From positions 1-11,982 of the forward strand of contig CAZDWF010000108.1 in the NCBI GenBank assembly GCA_964508895.1: DNA of 11,982 nucleotides, in the 5' to 3' direction. The stretch's first letter is position 1; each line of letters starts with the position of its first letter. The notes beneath the pieces were generated by a model. It was not told where the DNA came from and made no database searches. It saw only the letters and a list, made by a program, of their open reading frames with translations. A program made the translations under genes and the position numbers. The DNA comes from M55B132 sp964508895 (GTDB lineage Bacteria; Bacteroidota; Bacteroidia; Bacteroidales; B18-G4). Positions 1 to 7,171 of the stretch are shown piece by piece.

Positions 1-7
1 TTTTGTC

Positions 8-80
<73 letters not shown>

Positions 81-92
81 TATTTAAGTCAT

Positions 93-128
93 GGCTCCAC
101 AGTTACTTACGATTGTGGAGCTTTTTTT
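93..128 (+). terminator. intrinsic terminator of the tRNA-Phe gene
   Basis: GCTCCACA (94-101) pairs perfectly with TGTGGAGC (114-121), extended by a G-T pair, with a 12-nt loop and then seven T residues (122-128). It starts 13 nt after the tRNA and is a classic rho-independent terminator. Confidence 0.9.
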
Positions 129-148
129 ATTTCATTTCAAAATAAGCT

Positions 149-168
149 GTGCACCAAAGTGCACCAAA
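149..168 (+). repeat. tandem direct repeat of GTGCACCAAA, possible integrase arm site
   Basis: The 10-mer GTGCACCAAA occurs twice with no gap (149-158 and 159-168), about 70 bp beyond the tRNA 3' end. Each unit contains GTGCAC, which is itself palindromic. Short paired repeats of this kind next to a tRNA attachment site are often arm-type binding sites for tyrosine integrases. Here that role is inferred from position only. No matching copy was noticed elsewhere in the window. Confidence 0.55.
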
Positions 169-305
169 AAGAATGATACTTTGTTTAGCAATGTGGACTG
201 AAAATCAAAATATATAATCTTTGGGGAATTGATGGACTAAAAACTGTAAGTATTCCTGCTTTTAGCTTCTTTTACCCTATCCTAGAAATTAAGCACTGAA
301 CGGTA

Positions 306-333
306 TTGATTATTTGACCAATAATTATATAAT
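306..333 (+). promoter_or_regulatory. predicted sigma-70-like promoter of the lipoprotein gene
   Basis: TTGATT (306-311) and TATAAT (328-333) are separated by 16 bp. This predicts a start near 340 and a leader of about 65 nt before the ribosome binding site AGGAG (393-397) and ATG 407. The -10 matches consensus and the -35 matches 4 of 6 positions. The rest of the tRNA-to-lipoprotein gap (169-305) shows nothing I can name. Confidence 0.5.
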
Positions 334-406
334 CACTACTTAATATCGAAAAATGCATCTCTATGGATTTTGAGATTAAGTATACCGTTTACAGGAGTTA
401 TTTATT

Positions 407-1258
407 ATGAAAAAAATCCCGTTACTTCTTTTGTCTTCCTTGCTGACCTTATTGCTTTCAGGTTGTATTGCCAAACGTTATTCAACACCCGCAGAATATA
501 GACACTGGCAAGCTGAATACAGCGAAAACCTTAAAGTGATGACAGAGCCTCCAGGAGCAAAGATATATATTGAGGGGTCTTCCACGAATTATATCGGTGA
601 GTCTCCTGTAGAAACAGTTCTTACAGGAAGTGAGTTTACTATTCAAGAGCAAGGAACATATAGACAGATATATTATGTTGATACTTTTTGGGGAGGACCA
701 GCATACGGTCATCAGAGATTAAGTGAAACTAACTGGACAGGGCACCTCACGACACCTAATATAGGTAGCAAAGGAGGATGGACAGTAAAAGCCTATAAAG
801 ATGGGTACAAGTCAACTGAAATGAGAATTGAATATGGACAAACTGATGCTTTTCGTAAGGCGATACGAGAATTAAAGGTATCTAGCAACGGAACTTTGCC
901 AACGGTAGTTAAAGGAAATGACTCGATTTTGCTCACCTTGGAGCCTATCCCACCTGTTGTTCCTAATCGGGCAAACGACCAACAGCAGCAGCAACAGCAA
1001 CAACAGCAGCAAACCGTTGTTATTCCAGGTAATCAAAGTGAGCCTGTACAAACTGGGACTGTATTGGTTTCATCTAATGCTGAGGCGGCTGACGTTTATG
1101 TAGATGGTGTTTTTGTTGGTAACACCCCTGCCAACCTAAAATTAAAAGATGGGATTCATATTATAGAAGTAGCTAAAACTGGATATCAAAAGTACCGCAA
1201 AGAAATTCGTATTTATGGTGGTTCAGAGTTATCTTTAAGAGCAGAATTAACAAAATAA
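407..1258 (+). CDS. PEGA-domain lipoprotein with polyglutamine linker
   Basis: Predicted outer-membrane or periplasm-anchored lipoprotein of 283 aa. The N-terminus has KK, a run of Leu and a lipobox LSGC with Cys20 as the lipid-modified residue, so signal peptidase II should process it. Residues about 41-72 (a TEPPGAKIYIEG stretch, then IGESPVET) and about 217-283 (SSNAEAADVYVDG, VGNTPANLKLKDG, VAKTGYQKY) both read as PEGA-type beta domains. The first appears interrupted by an insert rich in aromatic residues before it resumes at WTVKAYKDGYKS. A run of eleven Gln (192-202) links the two halves. PEGA domains are usually found in surface or envelope proteins, but the ligand is unknown. The start is supported by AGGAG nine bases upstream. 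The gene has its own promoter and ends at a terminator shared with the convergent integrase, so it may be host-derived or a cargo gene of the element. Confidence 0.85.
   Translation: MKKIPLLLLSSLLTLLLSGCIAKRYSTPAEYRHWQAEYSENLKVMTEPPGAKIYIEGSSTNYIGESPVETVLTGSEFTIQEQGTYRQIYYVDTFWGGPAYGHQRLSETNWTGHLTTPNIGSKGGWTVKAYKDGYKSTEMRIEYGQTDAFRKAIRELKVSSNGTLPTVVKGNDSILLTLEPIPPVVPNRANDQQQQQQQQQQQTVVIPGNQSEPVQTGTVLVSSNAEAADVYVDGVFVGNTPANLKLKDGIHIIEVAKTGYQKYRKEIRIYGGSELSLRAELTK
980..1012 (+). repeat. CAA/CAG codon repeat coding for eleven glutamines
   Basis: Eleven consecutive CAA or CAG codons form the linker of the lipoprotein. The mixed codon order means it is not a pure trinucleotide microsatellite, but triplet gain or loss by slippage could still change linker length without a frameshift. 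Confidence 0.9.
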
Positions 1259-1308
1259 CAAGATTTAAGTAGTTGCTTTCAAGTTGTCACTACTAATGTT
1301 TACAGCTT

Positions 1309-1340
1309 AAAGGCTGTGTAGTATTTTACACAGCCTTTTT
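1309..1340. terminator. bidirectional intrinsic terminator between convergent genes
   Basis: AAAGGCTGTGTA (1309-1320) pairs perfectly with TACACAGCCTTT (1327-1338) around a 6-nt loop. T residues follow on the plus strand, and the A run at the other arm gives T residues on the minus strand. It sits between the lipoprotein stop (1258) and the integrase stop (1346) and can serve both. Confidence 0.88.
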
Positions 1341-1345
1341 CCTAC

Positions 1346-2539
1346 TCACCCCACCAGCACCTTCCCCAGTCCCTCATTATTAGCCTTTCTAGCCTTCTCA
1401 ATATGACCCTTCTGAAGGGAGAGATAAAAATTATGGGTTGTTGTGAAGGAACTATGCCCAGCCAAATTCATAACTTCATATTCTGTCAAATTTGCCTTTT
1501 GAAACCATCTACTTAGAGCTGTCCTTCTTAAATCATGAAACATTCCTATCTTTTTTAGACTAGCTCTTTTTTGTATTTTTTCAAACTGCCTTGTAAAATT
1601 ATTTAATACATCTAATCTAGAACAAACTAAGCCCCAGTCTTTCTTTATTCTACGTCTTTTTTGTATAAATTTGTATCTATCTTCAGGAACAAAAACATAA
1701 GGATGAACTACTGGACTATCTGACTGCAATTGTGCTAGCAAATGAATAAGATATTTACTCAAAGGAAGAGTTCTATTTTCATAATCTTTAATTTTCCATT
1801 CCCAAGTTTCTTTAGTACTTTCTTTTGGTGTAATAATAATTTCTTCAGAATCAAAATCAATGTCTCCCCAGCAAAGATTCATGATTTCACCCCTTCTCAT
1901 ACCAGTTTCTATAGCCAGGAGAATCATAATATCCCATCTTGGATAAATTTTTTTGTCTTTTTCTGCTACATAATCATTAGCTGCTTTAAGTAATCTTTTA
2001 CATTCATCTTCAGAATAGATATGTATTTTCTTTTTTCTGGGCTTTGGAAGATCGATATACTCAAACGGGCTTTCGTCTAATTGCCTACGTTTTACCGCAA
2101 GTTTAAAGATACGTTTTAAATGTCGAAGTTTTTTGAGTATTGTTGCAGGACTATTTCCCCTATCATAACATGCTTGACGATAATATTCGCCATGCTCTAA
2201 TGTTATTTTTCTAAAATCAAGATTTCCAACTTCTTTTATAAAATCCTTGGCTACGATTCGCATTTCGTTTTTAGAGCTTTCCCTTATTTGATTTCCTGTA
2301 CGTCTTAGACTGTCTTCTACAAAATCCTTAAATCTCATTGACTCAGGAGTACAATATCTCATTCTCAATTTACGTTCTTTTTTGCTTCTTTGTCTCTCCG
2401 CTTTCTTTTGGTCAGAATGGCCTAATGAAATACATCTTCTTTTACCATCAAGGTCTACATATCTCAAATAAAGTGTATATCCACAACCATCTTTATTGGG
2501 TCGTGCCCATATTTTGACTATTTCTTGTTTATTATTCAT
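1346..2539 (-). CDS. int: tyrosine site-specific recombinase (integrase)
   Basis: A 397-aa phage-type tyrosine integrase that should insert and excise the element by strand exchange at att sites. Residues about 1-60 form a small basic arm-binding domain. About 68-155 form the core-binding SAM-like domain. About 172-385 form the catalytic domain. Catalytic residues are visible: R215 in TGMRRGE, a candidate beta-hairpin lysine at K243, H335 and R338 in HDLRR, H362 in AGHSS, and the nucleophile Y372 in HNFY. The set is complete and the length is normal, so it is probably active. It is the last gene of the leftward block, 66 bp after the small HTH gene, and is closed by the terminator at 1309-1340. 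No strong Shine-Dalgarno is seen upstream of ATG 2539 (only GGTAAGTAAG), which suggests weak or coupled translation. The nearby tRNA-Phe is the likely target. Confidence 0.95.
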   Translation of the reverse strand: MNNKQEIVKIWARPNKDGCGYTLYLRYVDLDGKRRCISLGHSDQKKAERQRSKKERKLRMRYCTPESMRFKDFVEDSLRRTGNQIRESSKNEMRIVAKDFIKEVGNLDFRKITLEHGEYYRQACYDRGNSPATILKKLRHLKRIFKLAVKRRQLDESPFEYIDLPKPRKKKIHIYSEDECKRLLKAANDYVAEKDKKIYPRWDIMILLAIETGMRRGEIMNLCWGDIDFDSEEIIITPKESTKETWEWKIKDYENRTLPLSKYLIHLLAQLQSDSPVVHPYVFVPEDRYKFIQKRRRIKKDWGLVCSRLDVLNNFTRQFEKIQKRASLKKIGMFHDLRRTALSRWFQKANLTEYEVMNLAGHSSFTTTHNFYLSLQKGHIEKARKANNEGLGKVLVG

Positions 2540-2605
2540 TTACTTACTTACCTATTTCAAAATTCAATATTTCACAGGACGCCAGAAAAAACTGAGTCCG
2601 TCAAG

Positions 2606-2848
2606 TCATATTTTTACTGTATTTTCTTCAATCCATTCCAGGACTGCTTTTTTTGGAAAAAGTAGTTTTTTGCAGATTTGGATCCGGGGTAGATCACGCA
2701 TTCTGATCAAGTTCTTAACAACATTGTGGTAATCTTTAGAAGAACTTACTTCGGGGATGCGGAGAAAGCTGATAAGCTCAGATTCTGTGAGGAGGTCGGG
2801 GTAATCACTCAAAGAATTAACAGGATTTAAGTTATTAGTTATTGTCAT
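2606..2848 (-). CDS. small excisionase-like helix-turn-helix protein
   Basis: An 80-aa protein whose body (LLTESELISFLRIP, later VVKNLIRMRDLP, then KKLLFPKKAVLEWIEEN) follows the MerR-like/excisionase HTH plan: a helix pair, a short wing with a Pro-containing turn, and a C-terminal helix. Such proteins usually act as recombination directionality factors (Xis, AlpA-like) or small repressors. It lies directly upstream of the integrase and is co-directional, which supports an excisionase or integrase regulator. The residues before position 15 are low-complexity and Asn-rich. The start at 2848 lacks a good ribosome binding site, so a slightly later start cannot be excluded. The family is assigned by pattern only. 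Confidence 0.7.
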   Translation of the reverse strand: MTITNNLNPVNSLSDYPDLLTESELISFLRIPEVSSSKDYHNVVKNLIRMRDLPRIQICKKLLFPKKAVLEWIEENTVKI

Positions 2849-2887
2849 AACCGATCTTTACTGTAATACGGCTCTGTAATCTTTATT

Positions 2888-3388
2888 TCAGAGATCCAAA
2901 ATATCAAATCTGCTTAGCATAACAAATTTAGACTTTCTTTTACGCCGGAACTTTTTGTTGACACGAATATCTTTACATTTAAGCAAATGCTGATAAATAT
3001 CCACTCCTGTGCCTACGGCAAACTCTAACGCTTTATTATGTTGATCTTTCTTCATACAATTAATCTGAAGCAACTCACAGCACATCTGATAATATGCTTT
3101 CGCAAGAATATACTTGAGAGACTTGATTCTTTTTTGCTCAACTGTATCATCAACTAAATAATGACCCTTAATCTCTTCAAGTGTATCAAGGCCGTGGGAT
3201 AAAGGTGAAAGACCTATTGCTTTTCCCCCAATCCCATCCGCTCTTATTTTATATTGATTGTAGTGAGTTCCTCTGAACCAATACCTGAAGTGTTTTGTTT
3301 CCGAGCACTCTAATTCGTTGAGAATATTTGTAATTATATTTTCTTTCTGATGCCAAACTCGGTAGTTGCTTTTAGTTATATGTGCCAT
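2888..3388 (-). CDS. hypothetical protein, 166 aa
   Basis: I do not recognise this protein. The chosen start gives MAHITKSNYR and has AAAGGA eight bases upstream. An upstream in-frame ATG at 3430 would add 14 residues, but it falls deeper inside the neighbouring gene and lacks as good a site. The protein is mostly helical in appearance, rich in Lys, His and Tyr, with no signal peptide or membrane segment. A Lys/Arg cluster near the C-terminus (KKFRRKRKSKF) suggests nucleic-acid contact. The middle has a run of Cys, Met and aromatics (YYQMCCELLQINC). Its 5' end overlaps the 3' end of the 64-aa gene by 17 bp in another frame, so the two are probably translationally coupled. It precedes the excisionase-like gene by 39 bp. 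Confidence 0.7.
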   Translation of the reverse strand: MAHITKSNYRVWHQKENIITNILNELECSETKHFRYWFRGTHYNQYKIRADGIGGKAIGLSPLSHGLDTLEEIKGHYLVDDTVEQKRIKSLKYILAKAYYQMCCELLQINCMKKDQHNKALEFAVGTGVDIYQHLLKCKDIRVNKKFRRKRKSKFVMLSRFDILDL

Positions 3389-3566
3389 AATGGCTATCCT
3401 TTCTGAGTCCATTGTGACTGCTGACCTCATCTGAAGGTTTTTCTTTGTCGGTCATATTATTTTCGGAAAAAAAAGTGTCTGTGCCATACAGATCCTTCAT
3501 ACTGTCAGGATGTGGCATATAAACTTTACGTCCATCTTCTTTTATAATTTTAATAAATTTCGTCAT
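3372..3566 (-). CDS. small hypothetical protein, 64 aa
   Basis: I do not recognise this protein. The start MTKFIKIIKEDG at 3566 is chosen because AGGAGA lies just upstream with good spacing. An in-frame upstream ATG (3599) would add 11 residues and lacks such a site. The N-terminal third looks like a short beta-rich segment (FIKIIKEDGRKVYMP). The rest is polar and probably disordered, rich in Asp, Ser and Lys. The stop lies inside the following gene (overlap 3372-3388), which argues that it is truly translated as part of the leftward operon. Confidence 0.65.
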   Translation of the reverse strand: MTKFIKIIKEDGRKVYMPHPDSMKDLYGTDTFFSENNMTDKEKPSDEVSSHNGLRKDSHYGTYN

Positions 3567-3740
3567 TTTGGTTCTCCTAAAATTCAACGTCATTAACATT
3601 GGTATTTTTCGAATGGAACCCTATATTTTCAGTGGCGGTTCCGCTCCACTTGTTGTGACTATTCCGCCAGATGTCATTCTTGTCGACCCTGTTTCTATAA
3701 GGTCACGGTGGCGGTTTCATGAGAACGATACTACTCTTAC
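3567..3740. promoter_or_regulatory. GC-richer intergenic patch with three TGGCGG motifs
   Basis: This 174-bp gap lies between the methyltransferase stop and the 64-aa gene. It is richer in GC than its surroundings. GTGGCGGTT occurs at 3632-3640 and again at 3708-3716, and the inverted form TTCCGCCAG is at 3662-3670. Around the first copy, AGTGG plus CGG (3631-3638) can pair with CCG plus CCACT (3641-3650) around a TT loop with a 2-nt bulge. These may be protein binding sites or a leader hairpin for the downstream leftward genes. No convincing coding region was found here. Confidence 0.4.
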
Positions 3741-5465
3741 TCACGCTGCATCCTCATTTCTGTCCAATTCTTCCAAACGGTCCCGGCTGATCTGGCAGTA
3801 ACCTGCAACCTTATCTATGCCGATATAGTTGCGTTTCAATTTTTTAGCGGCCACACAAGTCGTTCCGGAACCGCAGAACGGATCCAAAATAACATCTTGT
3901 GGATTAGTAAACAGCTTGATCAATCGATATGGGATCTCAATTGGAAATCTCGCTGGATGACGATGGTTGTGGTCACGAATAACATTTATCTTCCAACTTT
4001 GAAGATTATATTTATTATACTCTTGAGGGGTGATTACATACTTATCTCTATCTTTATCAGAGAAGATATTGCTTTTTCTAACCTTAGTATCAATTTCATG
4101 GATATTTTCTAATTTTTTGTCATTTTTGACCCATACACCAATATATTCAGAATCGACTCTTAAAGTTGGTGAGCTGCAGGACATTGATCCTTGACAGGTT
4201 CTGCCGCCGGCATGGTTTTTGAGCCAATTGAAATGTCCCCAAAAAAGGAGATTGCAGTCATCATGCTTGTTATTTAGTTCTTTGACTTTATAGATCAAAT
4301 CGGCCAACAAGCAATGCTTGTAATCAGTTCCTTTTCTACGGTTTTTGTCTGATGTCAGAGGGAATACATTAATCAGACGCATTCCATCTCTACCGAGTTT
4401 TGACGCCTCATACATAATTGTACCAAGCCAATCAATATACTCATCATGCGGCATCGAATCGTCTATATCCGGACCATAGTTCAGCCCAACGTTATAAGGC
4501 GGGCTATAAATTGCAGTCGCCAAGTCTTTGACTCCATTAAATTGCATGTCACGGATAACACTTAAGCAATCTCCTTGATGAATATGATTGATATACTTAC
4601 CCTCATCCGGATTGACAAATTCAATCGAATCATAACCGGCATTGTGTTTTTCCTGATATTTCTTGGACTTTCTGCGTTTTTCTCTTACATCCTTATGGAC
4701 GGCTGAAATCTTTGCTCCTTTACGACATTTCTCTTTATCTTCCGGTGAACCATATCTCAGAATAAATCTTGCATAACTTACTGTTGAACGGCTGGATTTG
4801 GTTTTATTTGCAATTAATTGCAAACGGTCTATGGGCTTAAAAAGTTTATCCAATTTTGGCAAATCTTTTTTATATTTGCCACCGAGACGTTTGTGTTCTT
4901 TAGCAAGTTGTCGATAGTATGAATCAGCATGATATTCCATCTCAATAATTTGGAAGTCATTGAGCCGCCTGCATGAGTTAGACAGTTCGACAACAGACCA
5001 AACTGCCGCTTCTTTGGAGGGCACTTCAATTTGAACAATTTTGAAATTAGTGATTTTGTGCTTAACAATAACTTCCAATCTCATATGTCCATCTAATAGA
5101 ATTAATTCCTCGTTGAGAACACCAACAATTAGAGGCTGTAGAACTCCATCTCTCAATATCATTTGCTCCAAAACGGCAAAAGCTTTCGGATCAGGTGGCC
5201 GCATACTTGTCAACTCAGGCAGAATTGTAGGAAGATTGTCAGGATCACCATCAAAATATCCAATAATAGGAAGTTCTCTGTCTCGAAGCACGATTGACTT
5301 ATTACCGTTGCTCTGAATAGTTTCTAATGCCTTGACATCCAACTTCGTAGTACCGGCAGCATCGTGTTTTTGGATGCCACCAACTTTAACTTTACTATCT
5401 TTTGTTTGACCTCCACGGACTTTAGGTCTTTTGCCCGATTCTTTTTTTACTTTCTTAACCGACAT
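3741..5465 (-). CDS. ParB-like domain / beta-class DNA methyltransferase fusion
   Basis: A 574-aa fusion protein. After a Lys-rich tail (1-45), residues about 70-170 resemble the ParB/Srx nuclease-like fold, with LLDGHMRL at 123-130 matching the ParB GHRR-type motif. A ParB-type HTH follows (about 215-236, IANKTKSSRSTVSYA). From about 290 there is an N-4/N-6 DNA methyltransferase: a start of GDCLSVI, motif IV SPPY at 321-324, then HPARFP and motif I DPFCGSGTT at 528-536, in the order of the beta class. SPPY is most often seen in N4-cytosine enzymes but also occurs in N6-adenine ones, so the base is uncertain. No restriction gene is adjacent, so it looks like an orphan modification enzyme, perhaps protecting element DNA or marking it for regulation. 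The start at 5465 has AAGGAAA upstream; an ATG at 5492 has no such site. Confidence 0.9.
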   Translation of the reverse strand: MSVKKVKKESGKRPKVRGGQTKDSKVKVGGIQKHDAAGTTKLDVKALETIQSNGNKSIVLRDRELPIIGYFDGDPDNLPTILPELTSMRPPDPKAFAVLEQMILRDGVLQPLIVGVLNEELILLDGHMRLEVIVKHKITNFKIVQIEVPSKEAAVWSVVELSNSCRRLNDFQIIEMEYHADSYYRQLAKEHKRLGGKYKKDLPKLDKLFKPIDRLQLIANKTKSSRSTVSYARFILRYGSPEDKEKCRKGAKISAVHKDVREKRRKSKKYQEKHNAGYDSIEFVNPDEGKYINHIHQGDCLSVIRDMQFNGVKDLATAIYSPPYNVGLNYGPDIDDSMPHDEYIDWLGTIMYEASKLGRDGMRLINVFPLTSDKNRRKGTDYKHCLLADLIYKVKELNNKHDDCNLLFWGHFNWLKNHAGGRTCQGSMSCSSPTLRVDSEYIGVWVKNDKKLENIHEIDTKVRKSNIFSDKDRDKYVITPQEYNKYNLQSWKINVIRDHNHRHPARFPIEIPYRLIKLFTNPQDVILDPFCGSGTTCVAAKKLKRNYIGIDKVAGYCQISRDRLEELDRNEDAA

Positions 5466-5547
5466 AATTTTTTTCCTTAAATAAACAATCATTAAAAATT
5501 TGTTTTTACGATGGTTGCATGTTAAGGAAATATCCAGATAAGCGGTA

Positions 5548-5587
5548 TCGGGAATATGTCGGGAAAATGTCGAATAAAAGTCGGAAG
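5548..5587. repeat. four TCGGGAA-like motifs phased at exactly 11 bp
   Basis: TCGGGAA at 5548 and 5559, TCGAATA at 5570 and TCGGAAG at 5581 start exactly 11 bp apart. They lie about 85-120 bp upstream of the methyltransferase start. Spacing of one helical turn puts all copies on the same DNA face, as in operator arrays or iterons. The first two copies are identical and the last two are degenerate. Confidence 0.6.
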
Positions 5588-5610
5588 AGATTTTTTGATG
5601 TTATGCTTCT

Positions 5611-5628
5611 ATTTTACATTAGTAAAAT
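5611..5628. repeat. inverted repeat ATTTTAC-N4-GTAAAAT
   Basis: The 7-bp arms at 5611-5617 and 5622-5628 are perfectly complementary around ATTA. The repeat lies beyond the 11-bp phased motifs in the gap between the cyclase-like gene and the methyltransferase. It may be an operator or part of the methyltransferase promoter region. It is AT-rich, so chance occurrence is possible. Confidence 0.35.
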
Positions 5629-5748
5629 ATATCTAACAAATTCATGGCAGGTAAAACTTCTTGCAGCAAATATGAAGTGATAAACTAACAGGTAATTAAA
5701 ACATGAAAGATGGAATGACCAAGATCATAAATTACAGATGTGTTAAAA

Positions 5749-7056
5749 TCACATCTTTAAATAAAAACCAACTGAATGGGAATTTTTTATTTTCTTTGCT
5801 AATTCCCTCGCCCCTTTTTTATTTAAGGCTTTGACAAGATCGTATTTTAGTTTATTGGTATCACTATGACCCGTCGCATCTTCAATTTCTTTGTGAGTTA
5901 CAACATCACCTTGTTTTTCAAAAAGCAACTTAAAGAACACCCAAGTCGGACCCGCACCTCCTAAAAGAAACTGCTGGCCTTTATATATTATTGTTTGAGT
6001 TTCATCAGCAATAGACAGGCCATCAATTGTCTTTCTTTTATCTCTATTATCTCTTCCACTATCCCCCAATATCATGTTAGGCGTGAAAGTCAGTTGTTTA
6101 TCTCCTCCTTCAGCCATTTCGATTGCATCGAGAACTAACACCGTTGTATGAACCTGATTGGAATATTTGGGATTATTATGCTGACACCAACTTCCATCAG
6201 CCCGTTGATGTTGCAATAACCATTCTGCCGCTTTTTCAATACATCTTTTTGAGCCTGTAGGATTGGCTAAAAATATCGCATGACTCCCAATAGCCCCTAA
6301 AATAACGTGCGTTCTCGAATTCAGAAAATCGCCTAAACAATAACAAGGATCTATGTCATCTTCTTCTGAATCCGGAGCGTCTTGGTCATATGCCCATAGC
6401 CCTGAATCATGTTGACTATCCAAGAGAAATTGAACTGATTTGTCTAATATTTCCTGATTAATACCAACTTTACCTAATCTATATGCGGCAAAAATATATG
6501 CCGAAATAACCATAGCAAGGCTTTGACCAACGCCTCCAAGTTTTTCTTCATCAGCGGAGGTTTTAAAGAGTGCCTTTCTCATAAATAGATCATTCAAATA
6601 ATTTTGCCATTGATGTAATAAGAAGCTTAGTTTGTCACTCATTCGATCAATAGCGATATCAGATGTGAAAAGAGGAAATATGAGTGGGAAAAATGCAGAT
6701 GTTTTATTTAAATAACCGCCATAACATGAATCTTTAGGATAAAAATCTTGGCTGTAGGGAACACCAAAATTCTGAAAAATATTTTCTCGGTATGCCTTAA
6801 GAGCACCAACTTCTCCCCATTGCATTAACCTGAGTATAGAAGCTGCTTTTGTAGGATCCCTGCGACATTCTTCTGACCAACGAGTTTTATCATGCCTCCA
6901 CCGATCTATTGCAGAATCAATTGTATTTGATATAGCTTTGTCTTTCTTCTCTCTGCTTAAAAAGTAAACAGCAGCCTCTTCTGAATTGGAATTGCCATCA
7001 TTCAGATGTGATGTTAAGAATTCCTCAGCCTTTTTCTTCCAATCCATATTCTCCAT
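5749..7056 (-). CDS. squalene-cyclase-like repeat protein with C-terminal winged helix
   Basis: A 435-aa protein with two apparent parts. Residues about 170-320 contain repeats of the prenyltransferase/squalene-hopene cyclase alpha-barrel type: SVQFLLDSQHDSGLW at 207-221 and AAEWLLQHQRADGSW at 276-290, the latter a good match to the QxxDGSW (QW) repeat. No DXDD cyclase motif is visible, so enzymatic cyclisation is doubtful and the barrel may bind a ligand. Residues about 352-435 look like an OmpR/PhoB-type winged helix: IIYKGQQFLL, then FFKLLFEKQGDVVTHKEIEDA, then a C-terminal NSHSVGFYL resembling the usual VRGVGYRL wing. The N-terminal 120 residues are helical and unrecognised. The start is supported by GGAGG eight bases upstream. 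It is the first gene of the leftward block, behind a strong promoter and a perfect inverted repeat. It could be a ligand-sensing regulator. Confidence 0.75.
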   Translation of the reverse strand: MENMDWKKKAEEFLTSHLNDGNSNSEEAAVYFLSREKKDKAISNTIDSAIDRWRHDKTRWSEECRRDPTKAASILRLMQWGEVGALKAYRENIFQNFGVPYSQDFYPKDSCYGGYLNKTSAFFPLIFPLFTSDIAIDRMSDKLSFLLHQWQNYLNDLFMRKALFKTSADEEKLGGVGQSLAMVISAYIFAAYRLGKVGINQEILDKSVQFLLDSQHDSGLWAYDQDAPDSEEDDIDPCYCLGDFLNSRTHVILGAIGSHAIFLANPTGSKRCIEKAAEWLLQHQRADGSWCQHNNPKYSNQVHTTVLVLDAIEMAEGGDKQLTFTPNMILGDSGRDNRDKRKTIDGLSIADETQTIIYKGQQFLLGGAGPTWVFFKLLFEKQGDVVTHKEIEDATGHSDTNKLKYDLVKALNKKGARELAKKIKNSHSVGFYLKM

Positions 7057-7089
7057 ATTTAGAGCCTCCAGTCATAAATAATCCTTCAC

Positions 7090-7118
7090 ATTATATATAT
7101 AAACCAGATTAATGTCCA
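7090..7118 (-). promoter_or_regulatory. leftward promoter for the cyclase-like/winged-helix gene
   Basis: On the minus strand TGGACA (7118-7113) and TATAAT (7095-7090) are separated by 17 bp, a near-consensus sigma-70 promoter. The predicted start near 7083 leaves a short leader to the GGAGG and ATG 7056. Confidence 0.65.
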
Positions 7119-7141
7119 TAAACAATACCATATTCTCTTTT

Positions 7142-7171
7142 CAAGCTTTGTCCAATTTCATACAAAGCTTG
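7142..7171. promoter_or_regulatory. perfect 10-10-10 inverted repeat, probable operator
   Basis: CAAGCTTTGT (7142-7151) and ACAAAGCTTG (7162-7171) are perfectly complementary across a 10-bp spacer. Their centres are about two helical turns apart. The site lies about 25-55 bp upstream of the leftward -35, where an activator would bind. It could also fold as a hairpin, but no T run follows on either strand, so termination is unlikely. Confidence 0.6.

Noticed and set aside
1742..1993. Plus-strand open frame of 83 codons inside the integrase gene
   Set aside because: The product is a Phe/Ile/Ser-rich shadow of the Lys/Glu-rich integrase sequence and has no start signal.
3568..3801. Plus-strand open frame of 77 codons over the TGGCGG patch
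   Set aside because: It overlaps the methyltransferase 3' end on the other strand, lacks a clear ribosome binding site, and the product has no recognisable features.
4829..5068. Minus-strand open frame of 79 codons in another frame
   Set aside because: It is contained in the methyltransferase gene, whose ParB-like domain is continuous through this stretch.
5548..5587. CRISPR array
   Set aside because: The units are only about 7 bp at 11-bp spacing, with no spacers of CRISPR length and no cas genes in the window.
5749..7056. Functional terpene cyclase
   Set aside because: The QW-like repeats are present, but no DXDD catalytic motif is seen, the length is short for a squalene-hopene cyclase, and no isoprenoid genes are nearby.
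7142..7171. Intrinsic terminator
   Set aside because: The stem is perfect, but neither side is followed by a T tract, and no gene ends nearby.
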